Below, piece after piece: positions 44,018-56,704 of a stretch of DNA of 64,000 nt (within the stretch, counting starts at the first letter, position 1; every line of letters begins with the position of its first letter). The stretch is from assembly GCA_021014945.1 (NCBI GenBank), contig MU266397.1, forward strand, positions 58,327 through 122,326, in the 5' to 3' direction. Position numbers and translations under genes: made by a program. The notes beneath the pieces were generated by a model that did not search any database, was not told the DNA's origin, and saw only the letters and a program-made list of their open reading frames with translations. The stretch is from Leucogyrophana mollusca (lineage: Eukaryota > Basidiomycota > Agaricomycetes > Boletales).

Positions 44018-47000
44018 CCAATCTCGAAATAGGTTATTAGTTTGACTTGCTTGACCAGGCGCCGAGCCTCCGACCAGCCACTTCCGACGGCAGTCAGGAA
44101 TAGTCATGCGCTACATGCCCGTTCGCTAAGCAATAGAGTCCCAAGCTGTCCGCGGTCGCCATCCTCATGCTCCGCTGTTTGCGGGCAATGGAAGAGACCG
44201 CCAAAATGCGACACTTCTGGCCGCGTCGGCATATCCCAAGTGCATGGCGTTGTGCTCGCCCGAACTCCGAGATTTGCTGCTGGAGAACGTAAACACCGAA
44301 TGCTTTTGCAACGGACGTTCAGGTGACTCGATCGGAGTCAATCTGTTCGTGGCGACTCCAGGCTCAGACATTACGGGGGGCCCACAAACTTAGAATTTGA
44401 CTATCATTACTACCACAGGCTAAACACTCTGTACTAAATCCATTCGACCCAGCCTGCGTCGTCGCATCAAAAAAATCCTTCACACCACTATCTGTACTAA
44501 TGAGTAGCGTCGCCAAATGATGCTTATTCCATGCTGATGGAGTCAGAAAGTATACAGTATTGGACAGATCATATCCTGGTAACTTGCTAACAGCAAAACA
44601 CCTTCAACTTCATAGAGCCGGCACAGCTCCACCTATCAAACAACTAAATACACCGAATGGGCAATTCCCGCGGCGCTGACTTGGCTGCACAGCGAACATG
44701 ATATCAGTGTACCATCCACCACAGCCGACTTCCGCTCTCAGGAAGCTGGAGTGATCCGGAGAATGGTCAAACGGGTTTTCTGCTTGGATTTCGGTCGAAC
44801 TCGCTTCTGTCGCCGCAACTTGAAGCAAACTCGAAGTAATACATACCGCCATTGGATACTTTATCAGATTAGCCCATCGTATCAGAAGTCCGATAGCTAT
44901 CTGGTTGCATGAGTCCGATGACGGAGCTTATGCGTGGACGTACCGGTTGCCGGAAAAGGCATGAAAATTGAGCAGGTGGCATGCGTTTATGAAGATGAGG
45001 TTAGCAGCCAACAAAGTTCGTTGCTACTTTTGAAGACTTTTGGATACCCGTGCACGCTGCCAGCATAAGTACCCTGCCAAAAAATATTACAGGCGGGTCT
45101 TTTTAGGGGCGATCCCATGAACCTGGATCCAACAAGCGACTCTCCGTGCGCCGGGAACGACATGAGGTAGCCGTTAACGGTATTGAACCTACCAATATTG
45201 CCTAGTCAATGGCATGTGGGGCATTCGACTTCAAAGGGACTCGTAGAGAGATTAAGCTGCTACGCCTGGATCTAAATTTCTCCCATGGAGTATGCCGCTA
45301 TGCGAGACTCATTGGGAAACAAGCCTCGTCCCACACATTGTGGCCAAAGCGTGTGAACTGAGCACTTCCAGCGAGACGCTGACGGAAATTCGGATCTGGC
45401 CGCCACACGAAGGCCACAATCACCGTTTGCACTGAATTGGAGGCCAAGTGCCTACCCATGACGTCTATCAAAAGGACGCTCGTGCCTAGGCACAGCCACG
45501 GAGTTGTCAAAGAAGCCACAGGAGGGAGACCTGAGAAGACCTACAATGACAACACGCGCCAGCTGAGGTACTGAGGCAGATCCACATCAGCTCATGATTC
45601 ATGTCGGCTTCACTGTGAAAAAAAAGAAGGGAACGGGCTGGAAGGTGGGTATGCTCCGCTCGGGCCTGTACACGTATGCGCTTTCAAGTCACATACCCAA
45701 CGCGGTAAAGCTATGCGGGCGGCACGCTGTGCGGGACACCACCGACTCATCAACATGTCAGCTGAGACCAATATGCATATGTGCCAGGGCGGGCTGATTG
45801 ATGTAACCGCAGTGCATTATAGCTGACGTGGACACAACTGAACAGGTATCGTCAAATGTCATGTATGGAAGGGCGGAGAGTACTGCACCCGAAGTGTGGT
45901 TCACTCACTCGACATAGGGATCCACGCTCTGCCAAGCAAACGTCCGCAAACGTGCATGCACGGCGGTTTGGAAATCTAAAAGCTGAGAGCGTTGGATCGC
46001 CGACTCCCTTGGACGTATTATCTTGTTTGCCCGTATTACACTCAAACCCTCGGAAGAAAATAAAATTTCGAAGCTGGTCCCATCGCAGACAGATTAGACT
46101 GTCCCCGAAGGAATCGTGTAGTTGATGTTCCACATCCAGACCCGTTCAGCAAATCGTCCGACTGACCCCTGGTATCCACATGCCGATATGGAATAGGTGC
46201 GTGTCGCACAACATCCACATGGACGTATGCTATCTGCGATGGGTGGCATAACGCAGTCCCCCCACACCGCCTTTGAACGAAAGGCGTGTCGACAGGCGAA
46301 GCCATGAAACCATGATGCGGAGCTGGCACCTTCATCAATTTACCAGCAAACGCTGGCAGTTGCTCGTAACGGGAAAGTTCTAGGCTATCGGGGTAACTAG
46401 CTCCCAAAATCTAAAGATCAACGAAGTGATCTTTCAGTTAGCGGCTAGTAAGGTGGCCGCACAATATGGGGAACTCACTGGTCTGGTCTTTAAGAATCGA
46501 ACCGAGACGCAACCTTCAAAGGGAATACATTCCTCAAGTGGGCCCCTTATATTTTTGGGACATGCCGTTCGACACATGCCTGGTTGGAATTCTCCAAGCA
46601 TTTATTTCGGAGCTGACAGTCGATGTGCAGGGTACAAAAAGAGTAATAGCCCGAACTCGGCGTGTCAAGCAGTTGGCCAAAAGGATATCCAGCCAATGAG
46701 CCCGCGTTATAGCCAAAAGCAGTGACTGTCACGCCTGCGTCCGTTCTCAGCGAGTGCCGCAAAAATCGGGTTCCGAAGACAAATGAAGGAGGTCTTGAGA
46801 GTAAGTATCGTGATATCCTGCGGTGCTCCGCTCAATAATGTCCGCTCCATAACGCGGATAAATCCACCGGTTCGCTTGAAGCCACAACAGCTCACTCCTG
46901 GAGAAGGATGTAGTTGGTCCATAACTGTTGTGACGTGGAAGTGACGTGACGCGACCAAGGGCGATGAGGGCGTTGTTCGTAAGCGTGAAGGTAGGTTAGA

Positions 47001-47110
47001 AGGAGTTGTGGTATGATGAGGCTTGTGCCACCTTCCCCCCCAATTTCCCCCGGCGTTTTCCATAATAATCGTAAGGAGCGAGCGCAAGTACTTCAGCTTC
47101 TCCCTCGGCT
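44018..47110. other. Gene-poor stretch
   Basis: 3.1 kb without a supported gene. A minus-strand frame at 44165-44371 (MSEPGVATNRLTPIESPERP) looks mildly coding but stands alone. No transposon hallmarks are seen. Confidence 0.4.
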
Positions 47111-48269
47111 TCAACCGCTTGGACTCGGCTCTGACTCCCGATCCCACCCCTGACCATTCCGCACCCACGTAATATGAGCATTGTCGTATACAAGCACGAT
47201 TCGATCGAGGGCTGGTTGGCCGTTTGAAAATTTCTCCTCCAGCACTGAAATCGCCTCATCGAAGTCAGTAGAGCGAAAGAGGTACTCCATACGACACGAT
47301 CCTTCCTGAATTTTGAAGCTCGCCAGAAGTGTTTTGAGCGCCATCAAAGGCGATAGACGGGAATTGTTAATCGTCCACGATTTCCATTCCTACAGGTCGA
47401 CAAATTTGTTCAGTTTTCAATTATATCGTTGTGTAACAACGTACTTCTCGGTCGGTACAAGTTATATCGGGGAATACTACTCTTACAGTGAGGCATGCGA
47501 ATTGCGGTAGGAGGGATACGATTTCCTGTGCACCCAGGCTGCGGAACTGATCGGTGAGATGCAGGGGAGCGACAGAGGCAATAGACTGTGTTCCAGTGCG
47601 TTCCCAGCGCAGGCCGTCCTGGGGTTCAAACCCGATTATCCCATGCGCTTTGCGTCCAGGAATGATGAACTTCACGAAGGACAGTGGGGCGCGGAGCCTG
47701 CTGAGCTTCGGGAGAAATGATAATGGCGATTGGATGTGCGCTTTTAGCTGACCTTCATCTATGGACCCGGATAGACTTAGATCTACGAGATCTGGTTGAC
47801 GACGAAGAAAGGCGAGGAGAGTGGGACTGCAGTCCCATGTGGTGTGGAAGATTCGAAGCTTTGACGTACAATCCTTGAGTATGAACGAATATATTCCCCC
47901 GCCGTTGAGGAGCTTTAGTGTGCGAAGATTAGGTAGACACGCCAAAGCCGATTTCAGCAGCCTGAAATCCGTGCCCGAAGTAAAGAGCATAAAAGAAGTC
48001 AGCTCAAAGAAGCGGACCCTCCGTGCAAGGTCGGGTTGTTTAGGAAGTGTAAGCCAGATGTCGAATTCAGGATTGGAGAGACGCTTGTAGAGAAGGTCTG
48101 CTGTGATGTCGCGAATTCGCTTGTTGACTTTGCAAAGGATGAAAAGCTGACGTTTGCTGACCCAGCGAAAGATCATCAACCAAACCTCGGTAGGGAGGTC
48201 ACGACAGGCCACGATCGATCCCCCGGCGCCAGTGAACGCAGGGGAGAGACTCCTAACGCTCTGTAGCAT
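47111..48269 (-). CDS. F-box protein
   Basis: Two exons, 47487-48269 and 47111-47389, with a GTAAGA...TGTAG intron of 97 nt, give 353 residues. The F-box is near the N-terminus: CRDLPTEVWLMIFRWVSKRQ, then LFILCKVNKRIRDI. The following part has leucine-rich spacing (LACLPNLRTLKLLNGGG, then RQPDLVDLSLSGSID), typical of mushroom F-box/LRR-like proteins that recruit targets to an SCF ubiquitin ligase. The target is unknown. The exact C-terminus is uncertain because other open frames continue downstream on the same strand and a further intron near 47160 is possible. Confidence 0.72.
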
Positions 48270-50316
48270 GACCAGACTCCAAGGATCGAGTACCCTGCGT
48301 GTGAGCTTGAAGTTGAGAGAAGCCGTTCTGAGTGCATCGATAGCGCAGGATTGGCTTTACGTACTTACTTCGGTGCGTGTACGAGTCTGGACGAGTGTAC
48401 GAAGCGTCTTTGTGGGAGCGCCCACTGACCATGGCCATGCGCTTTACACGAGATAACGCGAACGCCGCCAGATTCACAGCCTGAGGTCTTTGTCAATTTG
48501 GGAGCTGGACACGTACCACGTTGGCCACGCTGTATGGCTTCAGCAAATCACCAACGACGATTTACAGTTCGTGACACAAGCCCGGGGCCTTCTCAGCGGT
48601 CCATGCTTGACGAATTCTTCCGAGAAGTTTTCCTTCGAATGGCATTATCAATGGGACGGGCAATGCAGCTTTTTGTGTTGGGTCCATGATGAAACAAATT
48701 CAAACAATGAAGGTGTCCTTCGAAGCTCCAAACAAATATTCTCTGGCCCATCGCGTCACTGAAAGGCTACGACAGCGGACGGTGTGTAAATTTTCCAACA
48801 ATTTCTTCACTGATGGAATCACAGCTGTGTAGGCAGCTTTCGAGCTCAGACCCTTGTCACCTCGTAAGGCTGGTCTTATGGCGCGTCAAAGCCTTGATCT
48901 CGTGAACAATCCCATCATATGCACGTCCGGTGTCGGTCAACTTCCGAACGAGCCCACAGCGTGCCATGAGGCCTACAGCAAGGGTAAGTGTTCCCAATCA
49001 CTCGAAATTTTCATACTCTTTTTAGTTGTCGAGTAGCCATGTGTGGCTAGCTTAGAGCGTGCATAGCTTATTGTATAGTTTTCTTATACAGCTTTCCAAT
49101 TCATCTTGGGTGTTATTGGTTCTGCCCATCCACAACGTCACATCAGTCGTTCCCGTCGCGTAGTTGCACAGCAACCATCTCGACGCTACCCTTCTTGATA
49201 GCTATGGACCTCATGCACCGCCGCTTCCGGAAACAGCAACACTCCCAATGTCTCAGCGGCCGCTCCTCATATGCTTCTCCCTTTAGGATAGTCGCATCTC
49301 CTTTATGATCCTGTCAACCCCCGTTTTCTAGGATTCGTGGAAGCAGCCGACCCCTGCCATGTTGATCGTAACATACCGCCATGAGAAGCCAACACTCACC
49401 GGTCTGGGCGTTTAAACCATTTGTACCGGACCGACAAGGGTAGGCGGTACGTGCAGTACTCTGATTCGAACTTCATTTCTCAAGCCGCAGACAACGAGAA
49501 TTTCATAATTAGAGGTCGGCTAGGAGTCTTCAGTCTTGGGCTAGCTCGAGTGGTCTGCCTGGCACCCGTCGATTATCTGTTTCGGTGCTGGGGATATGAA
49601 TGAGTTCTTTCAAAGGAGCAATTCTAAAATAGCCAGTGCGTTCCTCACCCCTGACCACGAGCCCGCCCTCCCTGAATGTTGACCTGAATCAGGAAATTGG
49701 GTCTTCAACAGTCCCAACAGTTGAACCCACAAGTGGAAATCAGGCCCCAACGTCCACCGTAACTGGGTCGGATCTCACTATTTCCCTATTCAATTGACAA
49801 TCGTATAGAGCTCGAGCTAGGTGATAGTTCTGCTCCCGAACTGGCCAAATTCTACAAACGGTCTCATTCTCTTGAAACAGAGACGTGACGCCTACCTTAG
49901 GTGTCTCCGCTGGTCGATCATAGGTTCACGCCAGGGAGGCGGAAGAGGGCTACAGCAGGCTGCAACGGGGGCACCTGGGTTGACCGGAGAATCGAAGACG
50001 CTTTAACCCCAGGGTCTTGATCCCGGGTCAACATCGCAACAATCACTCGTAAGTTGTTTCGAGGGGGTTTTGAGAGGGTGCTGCTCGACCTGCAGTGGTG
50101 CTCACTGTAAGACCCGTAGTATGTGGTTGGCGTTTCTAGAAGAGGCGATTTTGTTGCTGTAGACACCGCTTCCTGATATCAGTCAGACCCACCAGGTCAA
50201 CGCGCAGCAAATAACACAGCATGTCGACTCCCGACGTTCATTGTAATCGCCGGCACTTTGAGTTGCTGATATTTATAATAAAGTAGCTACGACACCGAAC
50301 TCATCAGTTTGTCCTC
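48270..50316. other. Intergenic, nothing convincing
   Basis: 2 kb between the F-box gene and the DUF6593 gene. Open frames are short, and no motif or exon chain is seen. Confidence 0.5.
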
Positions 50317-51030
50317 ATGAAGCTCACCTTCACCTCTTCAGATGTTCAAAACGCCGACGTGATAAACGACGACGGGCTCTATATTTACAAAATCGATACC
50401 CCTTTCTCCTTTTTCCAGTCACTGGCAAAACCCACGACGATATCCAAAGTCAGCATTCATGAAGGGGCGCGTGTCGTCTCTCCAGCTGGAGAGATCGAAT
50501 GGCATAAGTGGAGTTCGTCGATCATTCGTTTCGGTGGACATGAGATGCAGACGAGTCTGTTCATCCCGAGCAGGGGCTTCACGGGGTTGTAGGTGCTTCC
50601 TGTCTCGTCTCATTGCCAATTTGATCATATGTCGACACGCTACCGCAGGACACATTATTTTACCGGTCACGACGGCCGCCCATACAAGTGGAAACTGGGA
50701 CCAGACGCGTGCACCGTGAGTTCGACAAAATGAAAACCATGAACCGGGATATACATTTACAGCACCCCTAATGCACAGCTGAAGCGAGACGATGCATCCG
50801 AAGCCATAGTTGCTAGATTTCACCATGCGAATCATGGCATTATGAAACCGAAGCACGACGCTTATCTCGAGGTGTGGCCAGATATCATCCATATGGTGGA
50901 CCTTGTACTTGTCACGTTCATCTATGTGGAGAAGCTGCGACGGGATCACAACAGATCCCGTCAGACTCATAGAAGCCAGGGACTCGGAAGCGGCTTAATG
51001 GCTGCTAACAATTTGAACATGACAATGTGA
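50317..51030 (+). CDS. DUF6593 domain protein
   Basis: Three exons, 50317-50588, 50649-50715 and 50779-51030, give 196 residues. The order of motifs fits DUF6593 proteins of Agaricomycetes: MKLTFTSSDVQNADVINDDG at the start, GEIEWHKWSSSIIRFGGHEM, HDGRPYKWKLGPDACT, then ARFHHANHGIMKPKHDAYLE and VDLVLVTFIYVEKLRRD. The first donor could be GTTGTA or GTAGGT; the second is the better match. Function is unknown for the family, which is often present in many copies in mushroom genomes. The C-terminal tail is short and polar. Confidence 0.82.
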
Positions 51031-52619
51031 CCTGTTGACCGTGTAGTATTGAAATCCACAAACTCATAACAAACAACAGACTTGAGGCCGCGCAGTCAAC
51101 CCTCGGGGGGCATACATACGACAGCAATTTGGTCGCCGTTTGGTATAGGTACAAATTCCCAACCGTGTGCGGTTAGACATAGGAGCAACTTGGACTATCA
51201 CCTGTGGCGCCCGCTAAAAAGAGGATCACTCATGCTTAGTTTCAAGCCAACACCTAGATCTCTGCCCACCGATTTTCATCCACCGTGCCACGTCCAGGGC
51301 GCTGGGTAGGTTTATCAGGACCAGCAAGTAAAGTGAGACCAGGTAAAACAAACCTGGCGACCGTTACCGTGCTAAGTCCCCTCCAGGGGACCGTTATCCT
51401 ATCGTTGCAGGAGCTGGCATCCACATTAACAACACAGCTAGAGGCTCATGCGTCAATACATATGCAGGCACCCACACTCTTAGATCGTGCTTTACCAACA
51501 TAGAAATCTCAACAACCTATCATCGACCACCACAAGCACATCGTATAAGTAAGTCGCAGTTGCTATGTATGGTGGATACATACATATTTTCCAGGTTTAT
51601 AGGTTCCGTCGTATGCTGTTGTGGGCTCAGCAACGGTATAATGGGTCAGGCCGCCGATATATGACCGCTCGAACGCTGTCGTGTTTCCCACAACCTCCAC
51701 GGGGAGACCTGATTTGCGGTGGTGCTCAGTGGATAAGGAGGCAAGATAAAGGGCCAGCGTGAGCGCCATAGAGACATAAGGAAACGAGAAAAATAACATG
51801 CCAAGCTAGATGGCACGAGGTTAAAACCGAGGGGTGGGACGTGCTCCGAGTCAGAGGAGTCACTCAAAAAAGCATCGGGAGGTGTTTGTTTATAATGTTC
51901 CGTAACACGTTGTTGAGCAAGTCAGCCACGACCACATCAGGGAGTTCAAATGATGTGGATGTGCTCCATGCGCGACTCATTCACTGATGATCAGATGCTG
52001 GTATCCGCCAGACCCTGGGGAATCCCGTCTGCGCTGATGCGCTACCAGCCCCGGGAGTGGTTTCTAGGTATCAGAACGATAGGTATTAGCCAACCAAGTA
52101 GCGACACTCACGCAGGATCATGGTGCCAATATTTTGTCCTCAGTCGGATGTCAAGTCCCCGGACAATACGGAAAGAGTTGGTCCACACCTATTGAATTAG
52201 CATGAAGTTAGGATGATTGGCGCACTTCGGGATTTTTGGTGGCCCAATCCAGCAGCAAAATTGCCCGTCCGCATCTCGAATGCTGATGAATAATGCTATG
52301 CGGCAGTCTGTTTCAATAACGATCGCGTGTTAGTCACTAGTCGCTGGAAAGCAACCGTGATATCAATTGCCAACAACGCGCACTGATATTGATATCATTT
52401 TAGAATGAAGCCTTTCCGGAATAATCGAGGATAACGAGGATACACTTTGTCCCGCATCAAAATCCTTCGGATGTGGTGAAAGCTAGGCCGAAGGTATTTG
52501 TTTGTGTTATTTTCAGAAGCCGTTGCCAAATTATGCCAAACAGACTTACACTGCCCTCTCCCCATTCGGCAGCATAGGACTTAGTCTCTTCAGTCCACAG
52601 CGCAAACTGTGTCCTGGCC
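51031..52619. other. Intergenic, nothing convincing
   Basis: 1.6 kb. The minus-strand frame at 51563-51799 and the plus frame at 51950-52195 have no recognised motif. The 3' end of this stretch should hold the RPB4 promoter. Confidence 0.45.
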
Positions 52620-53235
52620 ATGACAACGCGCTTGCGACATAGACCACAGACGGAAGAGGAAGACGCGTCGGCATTGAAGCTGGGAGCGGGTGCGATCTTT
52701 ATTTTACGCACCTTCACCGTGACGGTCATGAACTAATGTCTTGCCAGAGTTTAATAACGCTGGTTGTCTGCTAATCTCTGAAGTAAAGTATCTGCTCGAA
52801 AACAGAGACAAAGATGCACCTGATACTGCGTCGGTCTATCCATATGCCTAGCCGAATATCTGTTCACGATGATTCAGAGTATATAATAAAACCCTTGAGT
52901 ATGTGAAGACCTTCGCGAAGTTCAATACAACAGACTCGGCCAGCGCCGTCCGAGAGTGATTATTTCCCTCTCCCCTCTACCCCTTCCTCCTTGCTTATGA
53001 GTCTTATAGGACGCTCCGTCGCGAGCCCGCATTGACCCAGTTCGAGACTGCTCAGATTGCTAACCTCTGCCCTGCCGACGCAGAAGAAGCGAAGAGCGTA
53101 ATTCCCAGGTGAAGCCATTGGTATTTCGTAATGCTGGTAGTGCTGATCTCTGCCTACAGTCTAGTCAAAATTGACGATGACCGCTTGCAAGCCCTATTGG
53201 ACGAAATACAAACAATGAGAAAGTTCCAATCATGA
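52620..53235 (+). CDS. RPB4: RNA polymerase II subunit RPB4
   Basis: Five short exons, 52620-52689, 52748-52829, 52878-52955, 53010-53108 and 53160-53235, join without frame loss into 134 residues. The text follows RPB4: QTEEEDASALKLG, EFNNAGCLLISEVKYLLENR, YNKTLEYVKTFAKFNTTDSA, LRREPALTQFETAQIANLCP, ADAEEAKSVIPSL, and the end LDEIQTMRKFQS. RPB4 forms the stalk of RNA polymerase II with RPB7. No exon exceeds 100 nt, so single-frame gene finding misses it. A 90-codon open frame on the opposite strand over exon 1 is a shadow. MED21 lies 0.7 kb downstream on the same strand. Confidence 0.93.
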
Positions 53236-53259
53236 GCTGAGAGTATCCCTAGGATGCGC

Positions 53260-53700
53260 CGTATTTGATGTTTCATGTTGCAGAGGCTTATGTCCTATCG
53301 ACTTTGTCTCTTCGCTCGGGAAAGCGGGATTCACTGCCACACCCTCTTCCGCAGCAAACACAAGAACTTGAGCTCGGGTGTAGCTACTGCTGCCGTCGTA
53401 GCCCCTTAGCAGTCCACGCAATCCTAGATGTGCGCGGTCTCTGTTGATCTCTGTATCGCCCTTCGAGCCCGAACTTCATTCCCTTTGCGAACTCGGCCCC
53501 GTTTTACAATCCAACCGTCCTTCGCTTTGATATCCTCGGCGTAAGCACCTGCCTCGACCGTCATCTTCGTTTCCTCTCCTAAGGCATGGGCATTTTGTAA
53601 AACCTCAGCACCTCCTTCTCGACGTACTTAAGTCTTGTGATGGTAGCTAGAACTTGTTCAGAGACCAGATGTTCCTTTGTTCCCTGTGGCACATAATGTA
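53260..53700 (-). pseudogene. Broken gene between RPB4 and MED21
   Basis: The minus strand reads coding-like text in order: HLVSEQVLATITRLKYVEKE (about 53680-53615), then, after a frame change caused by about 8 extra bases near 53610, VLQNAHALGEETKMTVEAG and AEDIKAKDGWIVKRGRVRKG. It continues past a further gap as LRGLLRGYDGSSSYTRAQVL. No good splice site explains the first shift, so the gene seems disrupted. I do not recognise the family. A start may lie near 53800 (MNESIPSNPPLRSVVEG). Alternatively it is an intact gene whose small introns I failed to place. Confidence 0.4.
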
Positions 53701-53928
53701 TTGCTAGGTAGACTTAACTGTGGACTAAAATAGAGCTGGCCAGGTAGCTTCCCTCGACCACACTGCGTAGAGGTGGATTTGAGGGAATACTTTCGTTCAT
53801 ATCCTTTAAATCTGTGACGGGGATTTTGCGCAAAACACTTTGATCGATCTATCGGAACGCTTTTGCCTTTTCAAGCGGCCAAGGAATTGCAGACTTCAAC
53901 AGCGACTTCGAGCCTGCCAGGCAGCGCA

Positions 53929-54624
53929 ATGCTGCAGGAACTATCGCACATGGACCGTATAACACAACTCCAAGATGAAATCCAGCAAGTAAGCACATAA
54001 GTCGTCTTCTGGGTTCCGATTCCGAATTGAATTTATTGCAATGCTAACACTCGAACCCAAAAGCTCCTCACGATTATGTCAAGCAGCATCGCCTACCTGA
54101 CCGCCCGATCCAACTTCCTGCAGGTCAGCAAGGAAATCCCGGTCACGAAGCAGAGGAATCCAGATAAATATGACCCGCCTGAGGTTTTTGAAGGTGCGCC
54201 CAGCTTCTGTGGACGAGGGAATAGTCGTGCAGATTTGCATGGGCAGCGAACCAGAAGGAGCTTGTGAGGGACCTTATTGTCAAAGCGAAGCAGATAGAGT
54301 ACTTGATCCAGTCTCTTCCCGTTCCCGAGCCTGAAGAAGAGCAGGTGCGTATCGATGCGGCCCCCCTCACTCGAACCTACTCAGAATGTATCTTCATTGG
54401 ATTGCAGGCTAAGCGTCTGCAGGCATTGGAAGAAGAGATGGGAGAGGCCAATGCGGAGTACATCCAAGCTGTTGATCGTGCAAGTGCGTCTGGGAATATC
54501 TGTATCTTATTATCAAGGGTGCCCATATCGCTTTTCCTCAGGGAGCCTTCACAAGCAGGTGTCTGACGTCCTACGTGCCATGCTTGACAACGCCGATGCC
54601 GAGGTCGACATCAAGGCCGGTTAA
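53929..54624 (+). CDS. MED21: Mediator subunit MED21 (SRB7)
   Basis: Five exons, 53929-53988, 54064-54193, 54247-54344, 54408-54483 and 54542-54624, give 148 residues. The start MLQELSHMDRITQLQDEIQQ, then LLTIMSSSIAYLTARSNFLQ, VTKQRNPDKYDPPEVFE, LVRDLIVKAKQIEYLIQSLP, and the coiled-coil AKRLQALEEEMGEANAEYI match MED21. The protein forms a helical heterodimer with MED7 in the Mediator middle module and supports RNA polymerase II transcription. All introns are 53-75 nt GT-AG. Its neighbour RPB4 belongs to the same machinery, though adjacency does not prove co-regulation. Confidence 0.93.
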
Positions 54625-56704
54625 GTGGTGTGCCTATAACTTGCCTGCAACCGCAGCTCTCTGATGCTAGGAAGTCGACTCTGGGAGAGTCATCGCAACA
54701 TGACAATGTGGCGATTTGTACTCCGCAGACATGATGGGTTCTAGTGCTGGTTAGCGGCCGCGATCTCACGAACTGGAGAGATATCTCTCAGGAAACCACA
54801 AGAGCTCACTAGTCACTGCCTTGAATGAGAAGCACCCCGAACCCATTTCCGACCCTGTATCAACTCGCAATTTCTAGAATCAATCAAGGTTTCAAAAATA
54901 GTCACAGTGCTAAACCACGATGCATGATGGCTCGTCACCTTTTTTTCTGATCGCCAGAATGCCCCGTTCGGAGCCCGGGTTTCACTTTTCCATGGGCGGT
55001 GTGCGACCACTTAGGGTGCGACGAGGCTCAAGCTGACTATTCAAGTCGCAGGGGTTTCAGGCTGTCGCCACCGTCCCAAGTAAACACCGTATCCCGATCA
55101 TATGTACCGGTAAGCTGACTTTTAGAATTCGGGCCCGTGGACCGTCGGGCTGCTGCGAACTACCTAATGGAACTCATCAGGCTCTAGCACATGATCGCGC
55201 CGCCAGCACCGCCGATAGGCGCGACTCCGCTCGGTACCCCAGTGCAAAACGCTTTCCCGCTGATTGCGGAGCAACCTACCATCACTCGTGCGAAATCAAC
55301 CCCTGTTGGGTCCGCAGTCCTTCCCGGACTCGAAGAACGGGTTGTAACTTGGAGCACCCACTGAGTCCCACATCTTTTTTTGGGTGAGGGCCGACGTATC
55401 GGATATCGCTTATGGGCAAGCAATTTGAAGCAAGTTCATTTATGATTGAACGGTGGCAGGTACTAATCTCGCCCTAAAGTGCGCATCGCGCAGTTTACCT
55501 GCAGGGTGGCATTGGGATGGTATCTCACGGGAGCAGCCACCTAATCGGCCCATACTAACCATCCATTCGTTGTCATATGTAGTGCCGTCAGGCCCCTCGT
55601 ATTAGATCGTGTGCCTGTGACATTTGCCCTTCTACATAAGTATAACACTCGTACCATGCGCCCCAAGTTTCAGTTTCATGCGGATCGCTGAGCTCAGACC
55701 TGGCGTGGGGACTCAGTGTTCTGATGGGGCACACTGGGAGCTGGCGGGCCATCGTCACGAATTGCCCACGGGGCGCAGTGCCGACTGGTACCGATTCGCA
55801 TCTTTCCGCCTGCCACAAACGGCTCCCGATGCCTGTCTCCTCACGGCCATACTTTCATGTAGTCGCCCCTCAAGGCCTCACGAGCCTGACGGATAATCCT
55901 GCCAGCAAGTAATTTACGACGGACTTTAGTGGCTCAAGCGCTCAATGTCTTAGTTCCCAGCTCTTTTGTTTGCATGTTCCGCTGGACAGACCGCGAAGCT
56001 CGTCGGTGACGATTCATTTAAATGATGCGGAAGACCGTCCGCGGCACCTTTTGTCAAACTAGCTTCTTCGCTAACGCTTCTTCATATCTGGGACAGTACC
56101 GAGGACTTTACACTGTGTATGGTGATTACAAGGACCACCATGAGCTCGTAAAGATCGTACGGTTAAACCTGGTTGAGCTTGAGTACTGCGATTGTCGCTC
56201 TTGGCAGCAACCTCAGGGAGCTGCGTAATTGTTATAAAGGCTCCTGTAAACTTACGCTGGTTGTGAAGGGTAATGCAAGGGCACAAAAAAGATGAAATAT
56301 AGCCGAGATTATAGTCATTGATTAGGACTCAGGACCACGTTTTCCAATCGAGCTCCACTCCATCTCCCGCTTCCAGTCTTCCCTGGCTCGTGTCTTTTTT
56401 CGTTGTGCTGGTTTCTTGCTTTCGCCATCGTAGGATTGTATTTTTCGTTGGCTCTGCACTGCAGTTTGCAGGCCGACGATTGAATTTTTCGGCCATCGTG
56501 CTTCGCTGTTGATTCTTGTTTCCCATCTTCTCCCGCATCAGTCGGCGTCTCATTCCCTCTCACACACTGCCTGCCTTGGACTGCACCCAGTCCTTACCTA
56601 TTTCTTTTCCCTTTTCTCTTGATTTTTACGAGTTTGGCCTTGCTGGCTGGCTTGCTTGGGCCCAGCATTCGCCTATCAACACCCGACGTTCTCCAGCAGA
56701 CACA
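54625..56704. other. Intergenic; G-alpha upstream region
   Basis: 2.1 kb without a supported gene. The last 350 bp are pyrimidine-rich, as expected for a fungal promoter and 5' UTR. Confidence 0.5.

Noticed and set aside
44018..47110. Hidden transposon
   Set aside because: No terminal repeats, integrase, reverse transcriptase or transposase motif seen in any frame.
46707..47168. Minus-strand frame of 153 codons downstream of the F-box gene
   Set aside because: No motif, and it overlaps the 3' end of the F-box model. It could be part of a longer tail, but no splice supports it.
52457..52729. Minus-strand open frame of 90 codons with a CGLC motif
   Set aside because: It lies antisense to RPB4 exon 1. 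The plus-strand reading matches RPB4 across five exons.
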